54,816 nt of DNA, taken from NCBI GenBank assembly GCA_903891095.1, contig CAITDI010000024.1:1-54816 (forward strand), written 5' to 3'. Shown piece by piece: positions 1 to 7,713 of this stretch. Under the pieces are notes generated by a model. It saw nothing but the letters and a program-made list of their open reading frames with translations. It was not told where the DNA came from and ran no database searches. Positions within the stretch are counted from its first letter, which is position 1; each line of letters starts with the position of its first letter. Source of the stretch: an uncultured bacterium (GTDB lineage Bacteria > Planctomycetota > Phycisphaerae > Phycisphaerales > SM1A02). The translations under genes and the position numbers were made by a program.

Positions 1-513
1 CTCGTCGGCATCCTCGTCGCCGACATCTGGACGCTGCGCGAGGTGCGCGGCGAGGCGCGCATCGCGCACGCCGCGTGGGACATCGCGTGGATCGCCGGCC
101 TTGCCGCCGCGATCGCGTCGTACCGCGCGCTCGAGGAATCGCCGTGGGGCATCGCGCTCCTTCTCGCGGGGCTCTTTGCGATGACGCTCGGCGCGTTCCG
201 CTCGCGCCTCGTGCGCGCGGCGCTGTCGGTGCCGCTCATCAGCGCGATCGGCGGCGCGTGCTACACGATCTACCTGTTCCACTTCCTGTGCGTGTCGCTG
301 TTCGGGCGGTTTCTCGCGCCGTTCACGACGACGGCGTTCGAGCGCAACGTGCTGCTGGTCGCGCTGCCGTTCGCATGCGCGGTCACGCTCGCGTGCCTGT
401 GCCTGTTCCCGCTGGTCGAGCGGCCGTTCATGTATTCGAACTGGCCGCAGCTGGTGTGGCGCGCGGTGCGGGAGCGGAGGGTGGGTGTGTTGAGGGCGTT
501 GTTTGCGAAGTGA
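1..513 (+). CDS. Acyltransferase 3 family membrane protein, C-terminal part
   Basis: The reading frame is open from the first base, so only the last 170 residues are present. They contain several hydrophobic segments and the typical end of acyltransferase 3 (OafA/YrhL-like) proteins: a GGACYTIYLFHF segment at about residues 84-95, where a Tyr-Leu-Phe-His motif lies in a membrane helix, followed by the VERPFM motif that closes the last helix. Family members acylate cell-surface sugars or other acceptors in the cytoplasmic membrane. The substrate cannot be told from this fragment. The tail is Arg-rich and ends in the cytoplasm by prediction. Confidence 0.75.
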   Translation, partial: LVGILVADIWTLREVRGEARIAHAAWDIAWIAGLAAAIASYRALEESPWGIALLLAGLFAMTLGAFRSRLVRAALSVPLISAIGGACYTIYLFHFLCVSLFGRFLAPFTTTAFERNVLLVALPFACAVTLACLCLFPLVERPFMYSNWPQLVWRAVRERRVGVLRALFAK

Positions 514-515
514 GG

Positions 516-753
516 GGATCGGCGCTGCGCGCCGCGGCCATGACGTCCCTGCGGGGAAGTGGCACCCGGCCTTCGGCCGGCGACGGGTGTGGGCGTCACA
601 CAACCCGCCGCCCGAAGGGCGCGGTGGATGTGGTGACCACGAGAGCCGCCGCCCGAAGGGCGGGTGCCACTTCCTCTGCGGAGCAGAGGTAGTGGTCGCC
701 GTGCGTCCGAGTTCACGCGGGTGCGCCGGCGCAGCCGGCGATCCACCACCCCA
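516..753. repeat. Degenerate copy of a long inverted-repeat element
   Basis: This gene-free stretch carries the same arms as the element at 4259-4592. The right arm (about 658-753) contains the block GGGTGCCACTTCCTCTGCG followed by AGCAGAGGTAGTGGTCGCC, almost identical to 4510-4549. The left arm (516-575) is a shortened inverted copy, with GGGAAGTGGCACCC. Between the arms are small GC hairpins of the type CGCCCGAAGGGCG. The remaining part of the 514-929 interval (754-929) shows no gene. Confidence 0.7.
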
Positions 754-929
754 CACTCCCCACCACGCTTCGCCCGCCCCGACAACAACTTGCGTCCGCA
801 CCCGCGCCACCCGCGCGCGAAAGTCATCCAATCGCACAACATGAAACTTCTTTCCGCGCGGGCGGCTCGGTATCGTTCACGCTTCGGACAAGCGCGTTCA
901 CAAAGCGTTCCTCACGGAGATGAGAAGAT

Positions 930-3900
930 ATGAGCAAGCAGATCGGCTTCGATTGGCGTCGTGTGATGGGCTTCGCATGCGCCGGAGCGGTGATCGCCGT
1001 CGGTGGCGCGGCGGCTGACGCGCGCGCGGGGGGGACGGATGGGTGGGAGGGGACTCAGCTGACGGGTTGGGGAAATATCGATGGGGGGTTCCCCACGCCA
1101 TCGCCACGGGTTCGATCGCTGGCCATTGGCTCGAATGATCGATTCGGAATATTGGCGCGATACGACGGCATCGTCATGTGCTGGGGCTACAACGGCTATG
1201 GGCAGTGCAATGTCCCCGCAGGACTCGCAAACGTCACCGCTGTCGCGGCGGGCGGGGACCACAACGTCGCGCTCAAGGGCGACGGCACGGTCGCATGCTG
1301 GGGGTCCAACAACTCCGGCCAGTGCGATGTCCCCGCAGGACTCGCACCCGTCACCGCTGTCGCGGCGGGCCAACTACACACCGTCGCGCTCAAGGGCGAT
1401 GCCACGGTCGCATGCTGGGGGTACAACGGCTGGTACCAGTGCAATGTCCCCGCAGGACTCGCACCCGTCACCGCTGTCGCGGCGGGCTCGTACCACACCG
1501 TCGCGCTCAAGGGCGACGGCACGGTCGCATGCTGGGGGGACAACGGCAACGGCCAGTGCAATGTCCCCGCAGATCTCGCCCCCGTCACCGCTGTCGCGGC
1601 GGGCTCGTACCACACCGTCGCGCTCAAGGGCGACGGCACGGTCGCATGCTGGGGGTCCAACAACTCCGGCCAGTGCAATGTCCCCGCAGGACTCGCACCC
1701 GTCACCGCTGTCGCGGCGGGCCAGTACCACACCGTCGCGCTCAAGGTCGACGGCACGGTCAAATGCTGGGGGGACAACAGCTGGGGCCAGTGCAATGTCC
1801 CGGCTAATCTGACTCACGTCGCAACTGTCGTTGCGGCCAACGTGGGCACGATGGCAGTCGAGACGACTAACGGCCCCGTCCGCGCAATCCGCCCTGGAAC
1901 TTCGGATTTCGCCGTCTACCCAAGCATCTACGACGCATGCCAGATCTACGCGCTGCCCAGTTGGCGTGTTGAATGCGCGGATGTCGTTCATCCAGGCTTC
2001 TCCTGGCTGTCTGGTAGCAACTATCGCGAACTCGCCGCCGTCGGAAACTTCGTCACGACCGGCCCGGTGATCTTTAGTGGAAGCATCACCGTTGCAGGCG
2101 ACATGCAGATTCCATCCTTGCTTCGTGCGGGGCAGGTCACCGTTGCTGGCACCTCGAACATCAGCGGTGATGTGGAAGCCGGCGTGACTTCTGGCGGCGA
2201 CATCCAAGTCGGAGGGAGCTTGGCGGCGGGAAGCCTGGCATCAGGCGGTGATGTGCAGTTGGCAGGACACGCTCAAGGCTCGGTGACCGCTGTCGGCAGC
2301 ATTTACATCCCGGAGTACTTGCAAGGTTCTGCCGCGGCCGAAGGACATGTGAATGTTCTCGGGAACGCCAACGCATCCACGCTCAGTGCAGGCAGCTACA
2401 TCCACGTTGGCGGAAACGCCGATTCATCGACGCTCAACGCCGAAGGCACTGTGACCGTCGTCGGTTCAGCAGGGCACGCAGCGTTCACCTCGGGGTTTGT
2501 CTCAGCAACTCAGGACGGAGTAGCCGTCGGCTCAGTCAACGGACCCGGCGTGCGTTCAAGCGCCCACTCGTCAACGCGCGTGCATGGGCCCATCGATCTC
2601 CGCAACACCGACTACGACCTTCCTGCAGACATCACATCGACCCACCGCCTCATCCTCGACGGCGGCGTCTACTCCTCCGACCCCAACGGCACGCAGATCT
2701 TCCCGGATCAGACATACGCCCACTTCGACACCTGCACCGACCCCGCCTACAGCGCCGTCTCACCCTGCCTCGAGTTCGGCCCGAACTCCGTGATCGATCT
2801 CCCGCCGGGCAACAAGATCATCAGCCACGGCCCCACCACCACCCTCGTCGGCGGCCTCGCCACGCTGCGCAACGGCAGCTCGATCGAGACCGACGCCGAC
2901 CTCGCGATCGGCGGCTCGATGCGCATTCCCGTCGGCACCGCGATCTCGCTCTCGGTCGACCGCACGCACACCGCCGATCCCGCGCTCTCGATCCGCGGCG
3001 GCGGCGAGCTCGTCGTCGAGTTCGGCAGCAGCGTGCAGGTCGCCGCGCCCGCGAAGACCGCGATCGCCGGCGCGCTCACGGTCGACCAGAGCGCGCTCTT
3101 CTCGCTGCTCGGCGGCGCCGACACGCTGCGCGTCGATCCGCACGGCGACGCGCGCTGCTTTGGCGGAACGATCCGCGCCGACCAGATGATCCTCGCGGGC
3201 GCGCCCGTGGGCAGCCCGAGCTCCGTGCCCGGCGGCCGGCTGGTGGGCGTGAACGCGCTCGTCGATGTCGGCACCGTGCGCGCGCAGGGCGGCAGCGTGA
3301 ACCTCGCGACCTCGACGCTCGTCGGCGACCTCGTGACCGAGGCGCAGGCAGGCGGCAGCGCGACCGTGTCGACCATCGCGGCGTCGGGCCAGATCTTCGG
3401 CAACGTCGACAACGGCAAGGGCAAGCTGATCTCGATCGGCAACCTCGTGGTCGTCGGCGACGTGACCAACGGCGTCGGCAGCCAGGTGCTCGCGCAGGTC
3501 GGCATCATCTACATCACGGGAAGCCTGCACAACAACGGCTCGATCTACGGCAATGTGATCACCGCGCCCGGCTACAACGGCGGCGGCACCGGCGGCACGC
3601 AGGTCGGCGACGGCATCCGCGTCGCGGGCGCGGTCGATGTCGGTCCGTCGGGCGAACTCCGCTTCATCGAAGACCTCTGGAAGTTCAGCGTCTGCGGCGA
3701 CGTGTCGCTCGCGTGCACCTCGGACAACGTGCGCTTTAACGGCGCGAAGCTGTCGCTCGACGGCTGCAACGGCACCGTGCAGACGGTCGAGGCGACGAGC
3801 CGCGACCTGGGTTGCGTGGCTGGCGCGTTCAGCGGCGCGGAGACGCAGGTGTCGCTGATCGGCGAGCTCGAGGTCGCGTCGGGCGCGACGGTGCAGCTGG

Positions 3901-4238
3901 TCGACAACTTCAACAACGCGCCGGGCAAGACGGCGGAGGTCGTGTACGCGCGCGGGCTCACGGTGCAGCCGGGCGCGACGCTGATCACGAATGGCATCAA
4001 GGTCGTGACGCGCAACGCGCTCATCCAGGGCACGGTCGACAACATGGCGAACATCTGCGTCGTGGTCGACGCGCCGGATCCGGATGTGAACGGCGATGGG
4101 CATGTGAACGCGATTGATCTGGCGTTCATCCTGACGTACTGGGGCACGAGTGCGCCGATTGCGGATCTCAACCGCGACGGCTTCGTCGGCGCGCCGGACA
4201 TGTCGATCGTGCTGAATGGGTGGACGTGGAATAGCTGA
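930..4238 (+). CDS. Secreted RCC1-repeat protein with filament-like repeats and C-terminal dockerin-like tag
   Basis: The 1102-residue product starts with a signal peptide (about residues 1-34, ending ARA). Residues ~50-295 form RCC1-like beta-propeller blades of exactly 39 residues (consensus NVPAGLAPVTAVAAG, YHTVALKGDGTVACWG, NNSGQC), encoded by near-identical 117-bp repeats. Residues ~370-1030 are Gly/Ser/Val-rich repeats of the form GSITVAGDMQ and GDIQVGGSLAAG, as in beta-helical or bactofilin-like surface proteins. The C-terminus has two EF-hand-type loops (DVNGDGHVNAIDL and DLNRDGFVGAPDM) that match dockerin type I repeats. A GGAG lies about 11 nt before the ATG. The gene is flanked on both sides by copies of a long inverted repeat. 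It is probably a secreted, surface-attached structural or binding protein; ligand unknown. Confidence 0.8.
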   Translation: MSKQIGFDWRRVMGFACAGAVIAVGGAAADARAGGTDGWEGTQLTGWGNIDGGFPTPSPRVRSLAIGSNDRFGILARYDGIVMCWGYNGYGQCNVPAGLANVTAVAAGGDHNVALKGDGTVACWGSNNSGQCDVPAGLAPVTAVAAGQLHTVALKGDATVACWGYNGWYQCNVPAGLAPVTAVAAGSYHTVALKGDGTVACWGDNGNGQCNVPADLAPVTAVAAGSYHTVALKGDGTVACWGSNNSGQCNVPAGLAPVTAVAAGQYHTVALKVDGTVKCWGDNSWGQCNVPANLTHVATVVAANVGTMAVETTNGPVRAIRPGTSDFAVYPSIYDACQIYALPSWRVECADVVHPGFSWLSGSNYRELAAVGNFVTTGPVIFSGSITVAGDMQIPSLLRAGQVTVAGTSNISGDVEAGVTSGGDIQVGGSLAAGSLASGGDVQLAGHAQGSVTAVGSIYIPEYLQGSAAAEGHVNVLGNANASTLSAGSYIHVGGNADSSTLNAEGTVTVVGSAGHAAFTSGFVSATQDGVAVGSVNGPGVRSSAHSSTRVHGPIDLRNTDYDLPADITSTHRLILDGGVYSSDPNGTQIFPDQTYAHFDTCTDPAYSAVSPCLEFGPNSVIDLPPGNKIISHGPTTTLVGGLATLRNGSSIETDADLAIGGSMRIPVGTAISLSVDRTHTADPALSIRGGGELVVEFGSSVQVAAPAKTAIAGALTVDQSALFSLLGGADTLRVDPHGDARCFGGTIRADQMILAGAPVGSPSSVPGGRLVGVNALVDVGTVRAQGGSVNLATSTLVGDLVTEAQAGGSATVSTIAASGQIFGNVDNGKGKLISIGNLVVVGDVTNGVGSQVLAQVGIIYITGSLHNNGSIYGNVITAPGYNGGGTGGTQVGDGIRVAGAVDVGPSGELRFIEDLWKFSVCGDVSLACTSDNVRFNGAKLSLDGCNGTVQTVEATSRDLGCVAGAFSGAETQVSLIGELEVASGATVQLVDNFNNAPGKTAEVVYARGLTVQPGATLITNGIKVVTRNALIQGTVDNMANICVVVDAPDPDVNGDGHVNAIDLAFILTYWGTSAPIADLNRDGFVGAPDMSIVLNGWTWNS
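1203..1787 (+). repeat. Five tandem 117-bp repeats coding for RCC1 blades
   Basis: The anchor CAGTGC(A/G)ATGTCCC recurs at 1203, 1320, 1437, 1554, 1671 and 1788, a constant spacing of 117 bp (39 codons). Copies differ mainly in the codons just before the anchor and after GCGGGC. Such nucleotide identity implies recent duplication or gene conversion. Confidence 0.95.
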
Positions 4239-4258
4239 GGGAACAACTGAGGTTGTGA

Positions 4259-4592
4259 GGGACCGGCGCTTCGCGCCGCACCCGTGTGACTTCTCATGCA
4301 CGGCGACCACTACCCCTTCGGGGAAGTGGCACCCGCGCTGCGCGCGGCGAATTGCGCGATGACTTCACAACCCGCGCCTTCGGCCGGCGATCAGTGTCAC
4401 GACCACACAACCCGCGCCTTCGGCCGGCGGTTGGTGCGACGACCACGTTCGTCGTCGCCCGAAGGGCGCGGTGGACATGACAACCACGTTTGTCGCCGCG
4501 CCGGAGGCGCGGGTGCCACTTCCTCTGCGAAGCAGAGGTAGTGGTCGCCCAACTCATGAAGTCACACGCGTGCGCCGCGCAGCGGCGGTCCA
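4259..4592. repeat. Long inverted-repeat element (MITE/REPIN-like)
   Basis: The interval 4239-4751 has no gene. Most of it is one imperfect palindrome. The left arm runs from GGGACCGGCGCTTCGCGCCG through GTGTGACTTCTCATG to GGCGACCACTACC and GAAGTGGCACCC. The right arm repeats the same blocks in reverse complement order (GGGTGCCACTTCC, GGTAGTGGTCGCC, CATGAAGTCACACG, GCGGCGGTCC). The middle holds three small hairpins of CGCCTTCGGCCGGCG and CGCCCGAAGGGCG type. No ORF of transposase type is inside. A second, decayed copy lies at 516-753. Confidence 0.75.
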
Positions 4593-4610
4593 ATCCCCAC
4601 ACCCAGTACC

Positions 4611-4650
4611 CAAAAAACAACAGCGGGCCCAACCTCTGTTCGGCCCGCTG
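4611..4650 (-). terminator. Rho-independent terminator
   Basis: A 9-bp perfect stem (4621-4629 with 4642-4650, CAGCGGGCC) is followed on the minus strand by a T-rich tract (TTGTTTTTTG, 4611-4620). It lies about 100 nt beyond the stop of the minus-strand gene ending at 4752. Confidence 0.8.
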
Positions 4651-4751
4651 TCTGCCTGTACCCCTACAGGCGCTTCCCTCGGTTCGCCGGCGGGGCGCGG
4701 GCGTTTTCCGCGCCGGCCGTGCATGCTTCCCCGATGGATTCGTTGCGCTGG

Positions 4752-5921
4752 TCAGCCCCAGTGGGCCAGCAGCAGCGCGAGGTCTGAGCCGCCGACCACG
4801 CCATCATGGTCGAGGTCGTACGGCGGATAGTCGAGAGTGAACTGCGAGAGCAGCTCGACGAGATCGTCGCCGAGCACATGTCCGTCCTGATTGAGATCGC
4901 CGACGATCGGCGTCGTGGGCACGGTCGAGATCGCAAGGCCGTTCGCGAGCGGCACCGTCGGGTCGATCGAGAACTCCACCGACTGCAGCGCAGCGGTGAG
5001 CACGGTCGCGGTCCAGCGCGGCTGGTACTCGCCGTTCACGAGGCGCGTCTTGAGCGTCATGCCCGACATCCGCGATCCCGGGAACGTGTGCGCGACATGC
5101 GCGATGAACTGCGGCGCATGGACCACGACCCGCGGCAGCGCCTGGAAGTTGAACGCCACGATCTCCGCGAGATGTCCGATGGGGTTGTAGTCGACGACCA
5201 GCGTCTGCTTGCCGAGCATGTCGACCTGCCGCACGCGCCCGTTGCTGGTGCGGAAGAACATCACCGACACGCCGACGCCTTGCTCGGTCGCGAGCGACTT
5301 CTCCGAGAACATCACGTAGCCCGCGCCGGGCGCGTAGGTCTTGGCACGCGTCAGGTACGCGGCGTACTCGGCGGTCGTGAGCGCGTTCGCCTGCGTGGCG
5401 ATGTCCGCGTCCGACACGACCTGGCCCGTGATCGCGTCGACGCGGAAGCGCTCGCGGTCGTTGTAGCGCACGTCGTAGAAGATCATGAACAGCTCGGATG
5501 TCAGGTCGATGCGCGCGACCTGCTCGTCGCCGCGGCCGGTGGCCTGGCGCGCGAGCGCAAGCGCTTCGCCAAAGTCGACCGTCACGAGCGGAAGCCGTTC
5601 CAGCACCGCCGCGTTGGTGATCGCGGTCTGGAGCGGGAAGGTCTCGAGTCCCGACTCGAGGACCGATCCGTCGACCATGCTCAGGCGGTTGGTCTCGTAC
5701 GCGCTGTTGTCGGGGTAGATGCAGACGCTGTGGTAGTAGCCGCCGGCGTCGTTGTTCTGCGTGCGGTGCTTGAGTCCAAGCAGCGGCAGTCCAGGATGCA
5801 ATTGCCGCGCGATCGCCGCGGCACCCGTGAACCCGATGTCGGCCGAAGCGACCGACGTCGAGAGCGCACCGAAGGCAAGCGCGCAGAGCAGTTGAAGGGC
5901 AACGGGCAGACGACGCACCAC
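4752..5921 (-). CDS. Secreted dockerin-tagged protein, paralogue of the upstream gene
   Basis: The product of 389 residues has a signal peptide (VVRRLPVALQLLCALAFG...ASA) and an ectodomain of unknown function. The segment RVDAITGQVV resembles the end of PepSY-type repeats. The C-terminus carries two EF-hand loops (DLNQDGHVLGDDL, DLDHDGVVGGSDL) and ends exactly at the HWG after the second one. I chose the GTG at 5921 because a GGAG lies 7 nt upstream and the signal peptide then aligns with that of the paralogue at 6267-7421; a TTG at 5948 is the longer alternative. Shared blocks with the paralogue include SELFMIFYDVRYND, PLVTVDF and QVDMLGKQ. Function unknown. Confidence 0.75.
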   Translation of the reverse strand: MVRRLPVALQLLCALAFGALSTSVASADIGFTGAAAIARQLHPGLPLLGLKHRTQNNDAGGYYHSVCIYPDNSAYETNRLSMVDGSVLESGLETFPLQTAITNAAVLERLPLVTVDFGEALALARQATGRGDEQVARIDLTSELFMIFYDVRYNDRERFRVDAITGQVVSDADIATQANALTTAEYAAYLTRAKTYAPGAGYVMFSEKSLATEQGVGVSVMFFRTSNGRVRQVDMLGKQTLVVDYNPIGHLAEIVAFNFQALPRVVVHAPQFIAHVAHTFPGSRMSGMTLKTRLVNGEYQPRWTATVLTAALQSVEFSIDPTVPLANGLAISTVPTTPIVGDLNQDGHVLGDDLVELLSQFTLDYPPYDLDHDGVVGGSDLALLLAHWG

Positions 5922-5943
5922 AGAAAGACTCCAAGACGCAGGA

Positions 5944-5970
5944 ATCAACGCATGATCAACGCATGATCAA
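5944..5970. repeat. Tandem 11-nt repeat in a 5' leader
   Basis: ATCAACGCATG is present two and a half times directly upstream of the gene on the minus strand. The rest of the 5922-6266 interval holds only a terminator (6209-6241). Confidence 0.8.
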
Positions 5971-6208
5971 AGCACGAGCCGACGGCGGAAGAGCCATCGA
6001 ACCGAGCACACTGGATTGATGTCGAGGCGACCGGACGACGGGGCCGCGAGCACACACACCATGCCTCGCGTTGCCGCGCACGCAAGCGCGGTCCTGCGAT
6101 TTGGGTCGATTGCGTGCGCTGTTCCCGAAATCTCGCGCGTGCGTGCCGCGCGCCGCGGCGATTATGTTGCGTCGCGCGCGCCATCTCTGCAGACCTGCGC
6201 GCTGCCGC

Positions 6209-6241
6209 AAAAACAGCGACGGGTCGACGCATGTCGACCCG
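6209..6241 (-). terminator. Rho-independent terminator
   Basis: The 9-bp palindromic stem CGGGTCGAC (6220-6228) pairs with GTCGACCCG (6233-6241). On the minus strand a short T run (6213-6209) follows. It lies 26 nt after the stop of the gene at 6267. Confidence 0.7.
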
Positions 6242-6266
6242 CACTGCGTGTGATAGGCGTCTGTGT

Positions 6267-7421
6267 TCAGCCCCAGTTCTGGAGTAGGATCGCGAGGTCC
6301 TCACCCCTGACCCAGCCATCGTGGTTGAGGTCGTAGGGCGGATAGTTCGTGTTGAAGGTGGTCAGGAGCTGCGACAGGTCGTCGCCGTTCACGAAGCCAT
6401 CCTGGTTGTAGTCGCCGAGCTTGTAGGTGACGGGCACGGTCGCGATCGGCACGACGAATCCCACCGGCATCTTCGCGTTGAACACGACCGCCAGCGGCTG
6501 CAGCGTCGAGGTGAGCACGCTCGCGTTCCAGTTGAGGATGTTCTGCCCGTTGTTGAACTGCGCCTGCAGGCCGAAGTTGGCGACCTTGCTGCCGGGGTAG
6601 ATCGTGTTGATCTTGTCGAGCAGCAGCTCCGCGGTGATCTGCAGCTCGGGCCACTGCCCGCGGATGCCGCTCACCTTGAGCGCGAGCGAGCCGATCGGCG
6701 TGAACTCGAGCACGTCGCTCTGCTTGTTGAGCATGTCGACCTGCTTCACGTTGCCGGTCAGCGGATTGAGCATCATGATGCCGACCGCCATGCCCGTCTG
6801 CGTCGCGGCGGTCTCGCCGAAGATCGGGTACCAGCCCGGTCCCGCGAGCGCTTCGGCGCGGATCACCGCAGCCTTGTAGGCCGCGGGCGTGATCGAGTTG
6901 ACCGCGGTCGCCGTGTCGACCAGCGGCACGACCTGGCCCGTGATCGCATCGACCATCACGCGGTAGGTGTCGTTGTAGCGCACGTCGTAGAAGATCATGA
7001 ACAGCGCGGAGACAAGGCTGATGTTCTTGATCGAGCCGTCGGGCCGGCCCGTGAACTCGCGCACGCGGTTGACCGCGTCGGAGTAGTCGATCGTCACGAG
7101 CGGCAGGCGCTCGAGCACGGGCGCCGTCTCCATCGCGATCTGGTCGGTCACGAAGTTCATGCCCCAGCCGAACATCGTGCCGTTGTAGTCATACATGTCC
7201 ACCGAGTACTGGTAGGTGTTGGTCCAGTCGTTCACCGTGGCGGAGTAGAAGCCGCCGACGCCGACCTGGTAGCGATGGACGAGACCCATCAGCGGCTTGC
7301 CTGGGTACATGCTGCGCGCGATCGATGCAGCGGCGGCAATGCCGATGTCGGCCGACGCCACGGACGCAGAAACGATTAGCGCGACAAACGCCGCGAACAC
7401 GGCTGGCAGACGACTCGCCAT
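6267..7421 (-). CDS. Secreted dockerin-tagged protein, paralogue of the downstream gene
   Basis: The 384-residue product begins with a signal peptide (MASRLPAVFAAFVALIVSAS, cleavage after ASA). The start at 7421 is supported by GAGGAG 8 nt upstream and by the position of the signal peptide. The ectodomain is homologous along its length to the product of 4752-5921, with shared blocks ALFMIFYDVRYND, VDAITGQVVP, PLVTIDYSDA and KQVDMLNKQ. The C-terminus has two calcium-loop motifs (DYNQDGFVNGDDL, DLNHDGWVRGEDL) and ends at NWG. The two genes stand in tandem, each with its own terminator, so they are probably transcribed separately. The family was not recognised; an extracellular role is inferred. 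Confidence 0.75.
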   Translation of the reverse strand: MASRLPAVFAAFVALIVSASVASADIGIAAAASIARSMYPGKPLMGLVHRYQVGVGGFYSATVNDWTNTYQYSVDMYDYNGTMFGWGMNFVTDQIAMETAPVLERLPLVTIDYSDAVNRVREFTGRPDGSIKNISLVSALFMIFYDVRYNDTYRVMVDAITGQVVPLVDTATAVNSITPAAYKAAVIRAEALAGPGWYPIFGETAATQTGMAVGIMMLNPLTGNVKQVDMLNKQSDVLEFTPIGSLALKVSGIRGQWPELQITAELLLDKINTIYPGSKVANFGLQAQFNNGQNILNWNASVLTSTLQPLAVVFNAKMPVGFVVPIATVPVTYKLGDYNQDGFVNGDDLSQLLTTFNTNYPPYDLNHDGWVRGEDLAILLQNWG

Positions 7422-7637
7422 TGCCTGGCTCCTCGCGCAGCTCGAAAGATGCGCACCTCTGGTTTGCCGCGGCCTCGGACGAAGAGACCGCGTATGCAAG
7501 CACCATGGACGCGAAAAACCGACATGTCGAACGCGCGACAGGAAAAACCGCGCAGATCGACACAATCGGATTTGGCCACACGCCTTAGGCGCGGGCGAGA
7601 GCGAGATTACAGACCGTGCGTTTCGCGCGGTCGCTCC

Positions 7638-7680
7638 AAAAAAGGCGCGGGCCGAACAGCTGTCACCGTTCGGCCCGCGC
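7638..7680 (-). terminator. Rho-independent terminator
   Basis: A 13-bp perfect stem (GCGCGGGCCGAAC at 7645-7657 with 7668-7680) is followed on the minus strand by six T (7643-7638). It serves the subtilisin gene ending at 7714. Confidence 0.85.
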
Positions 7681-7713
7681 TGAGGCTTCGACTGCCTCGG
7701 AGTTTCCTGCAGG

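Noticed and set aside
1203-1804. Regular repeats that could be taken for a CRISPR array
   Set aside because: The 117-bp units are contiguous, in frame and code for RCC1 blades; there are no unique spacers.
2760-4310. Long minus-strand open frame across the RCC1 gene
   Set aside because: It mirrors a real plus-strand gene in GC-rich DNA and its Arg/Asp/Ala-rich product has no domain. The same holds for the long minus frames over 31184-34141, 35355-37997, 39168-41882, 46972-49434, 49389-51662 and 52587-54806.
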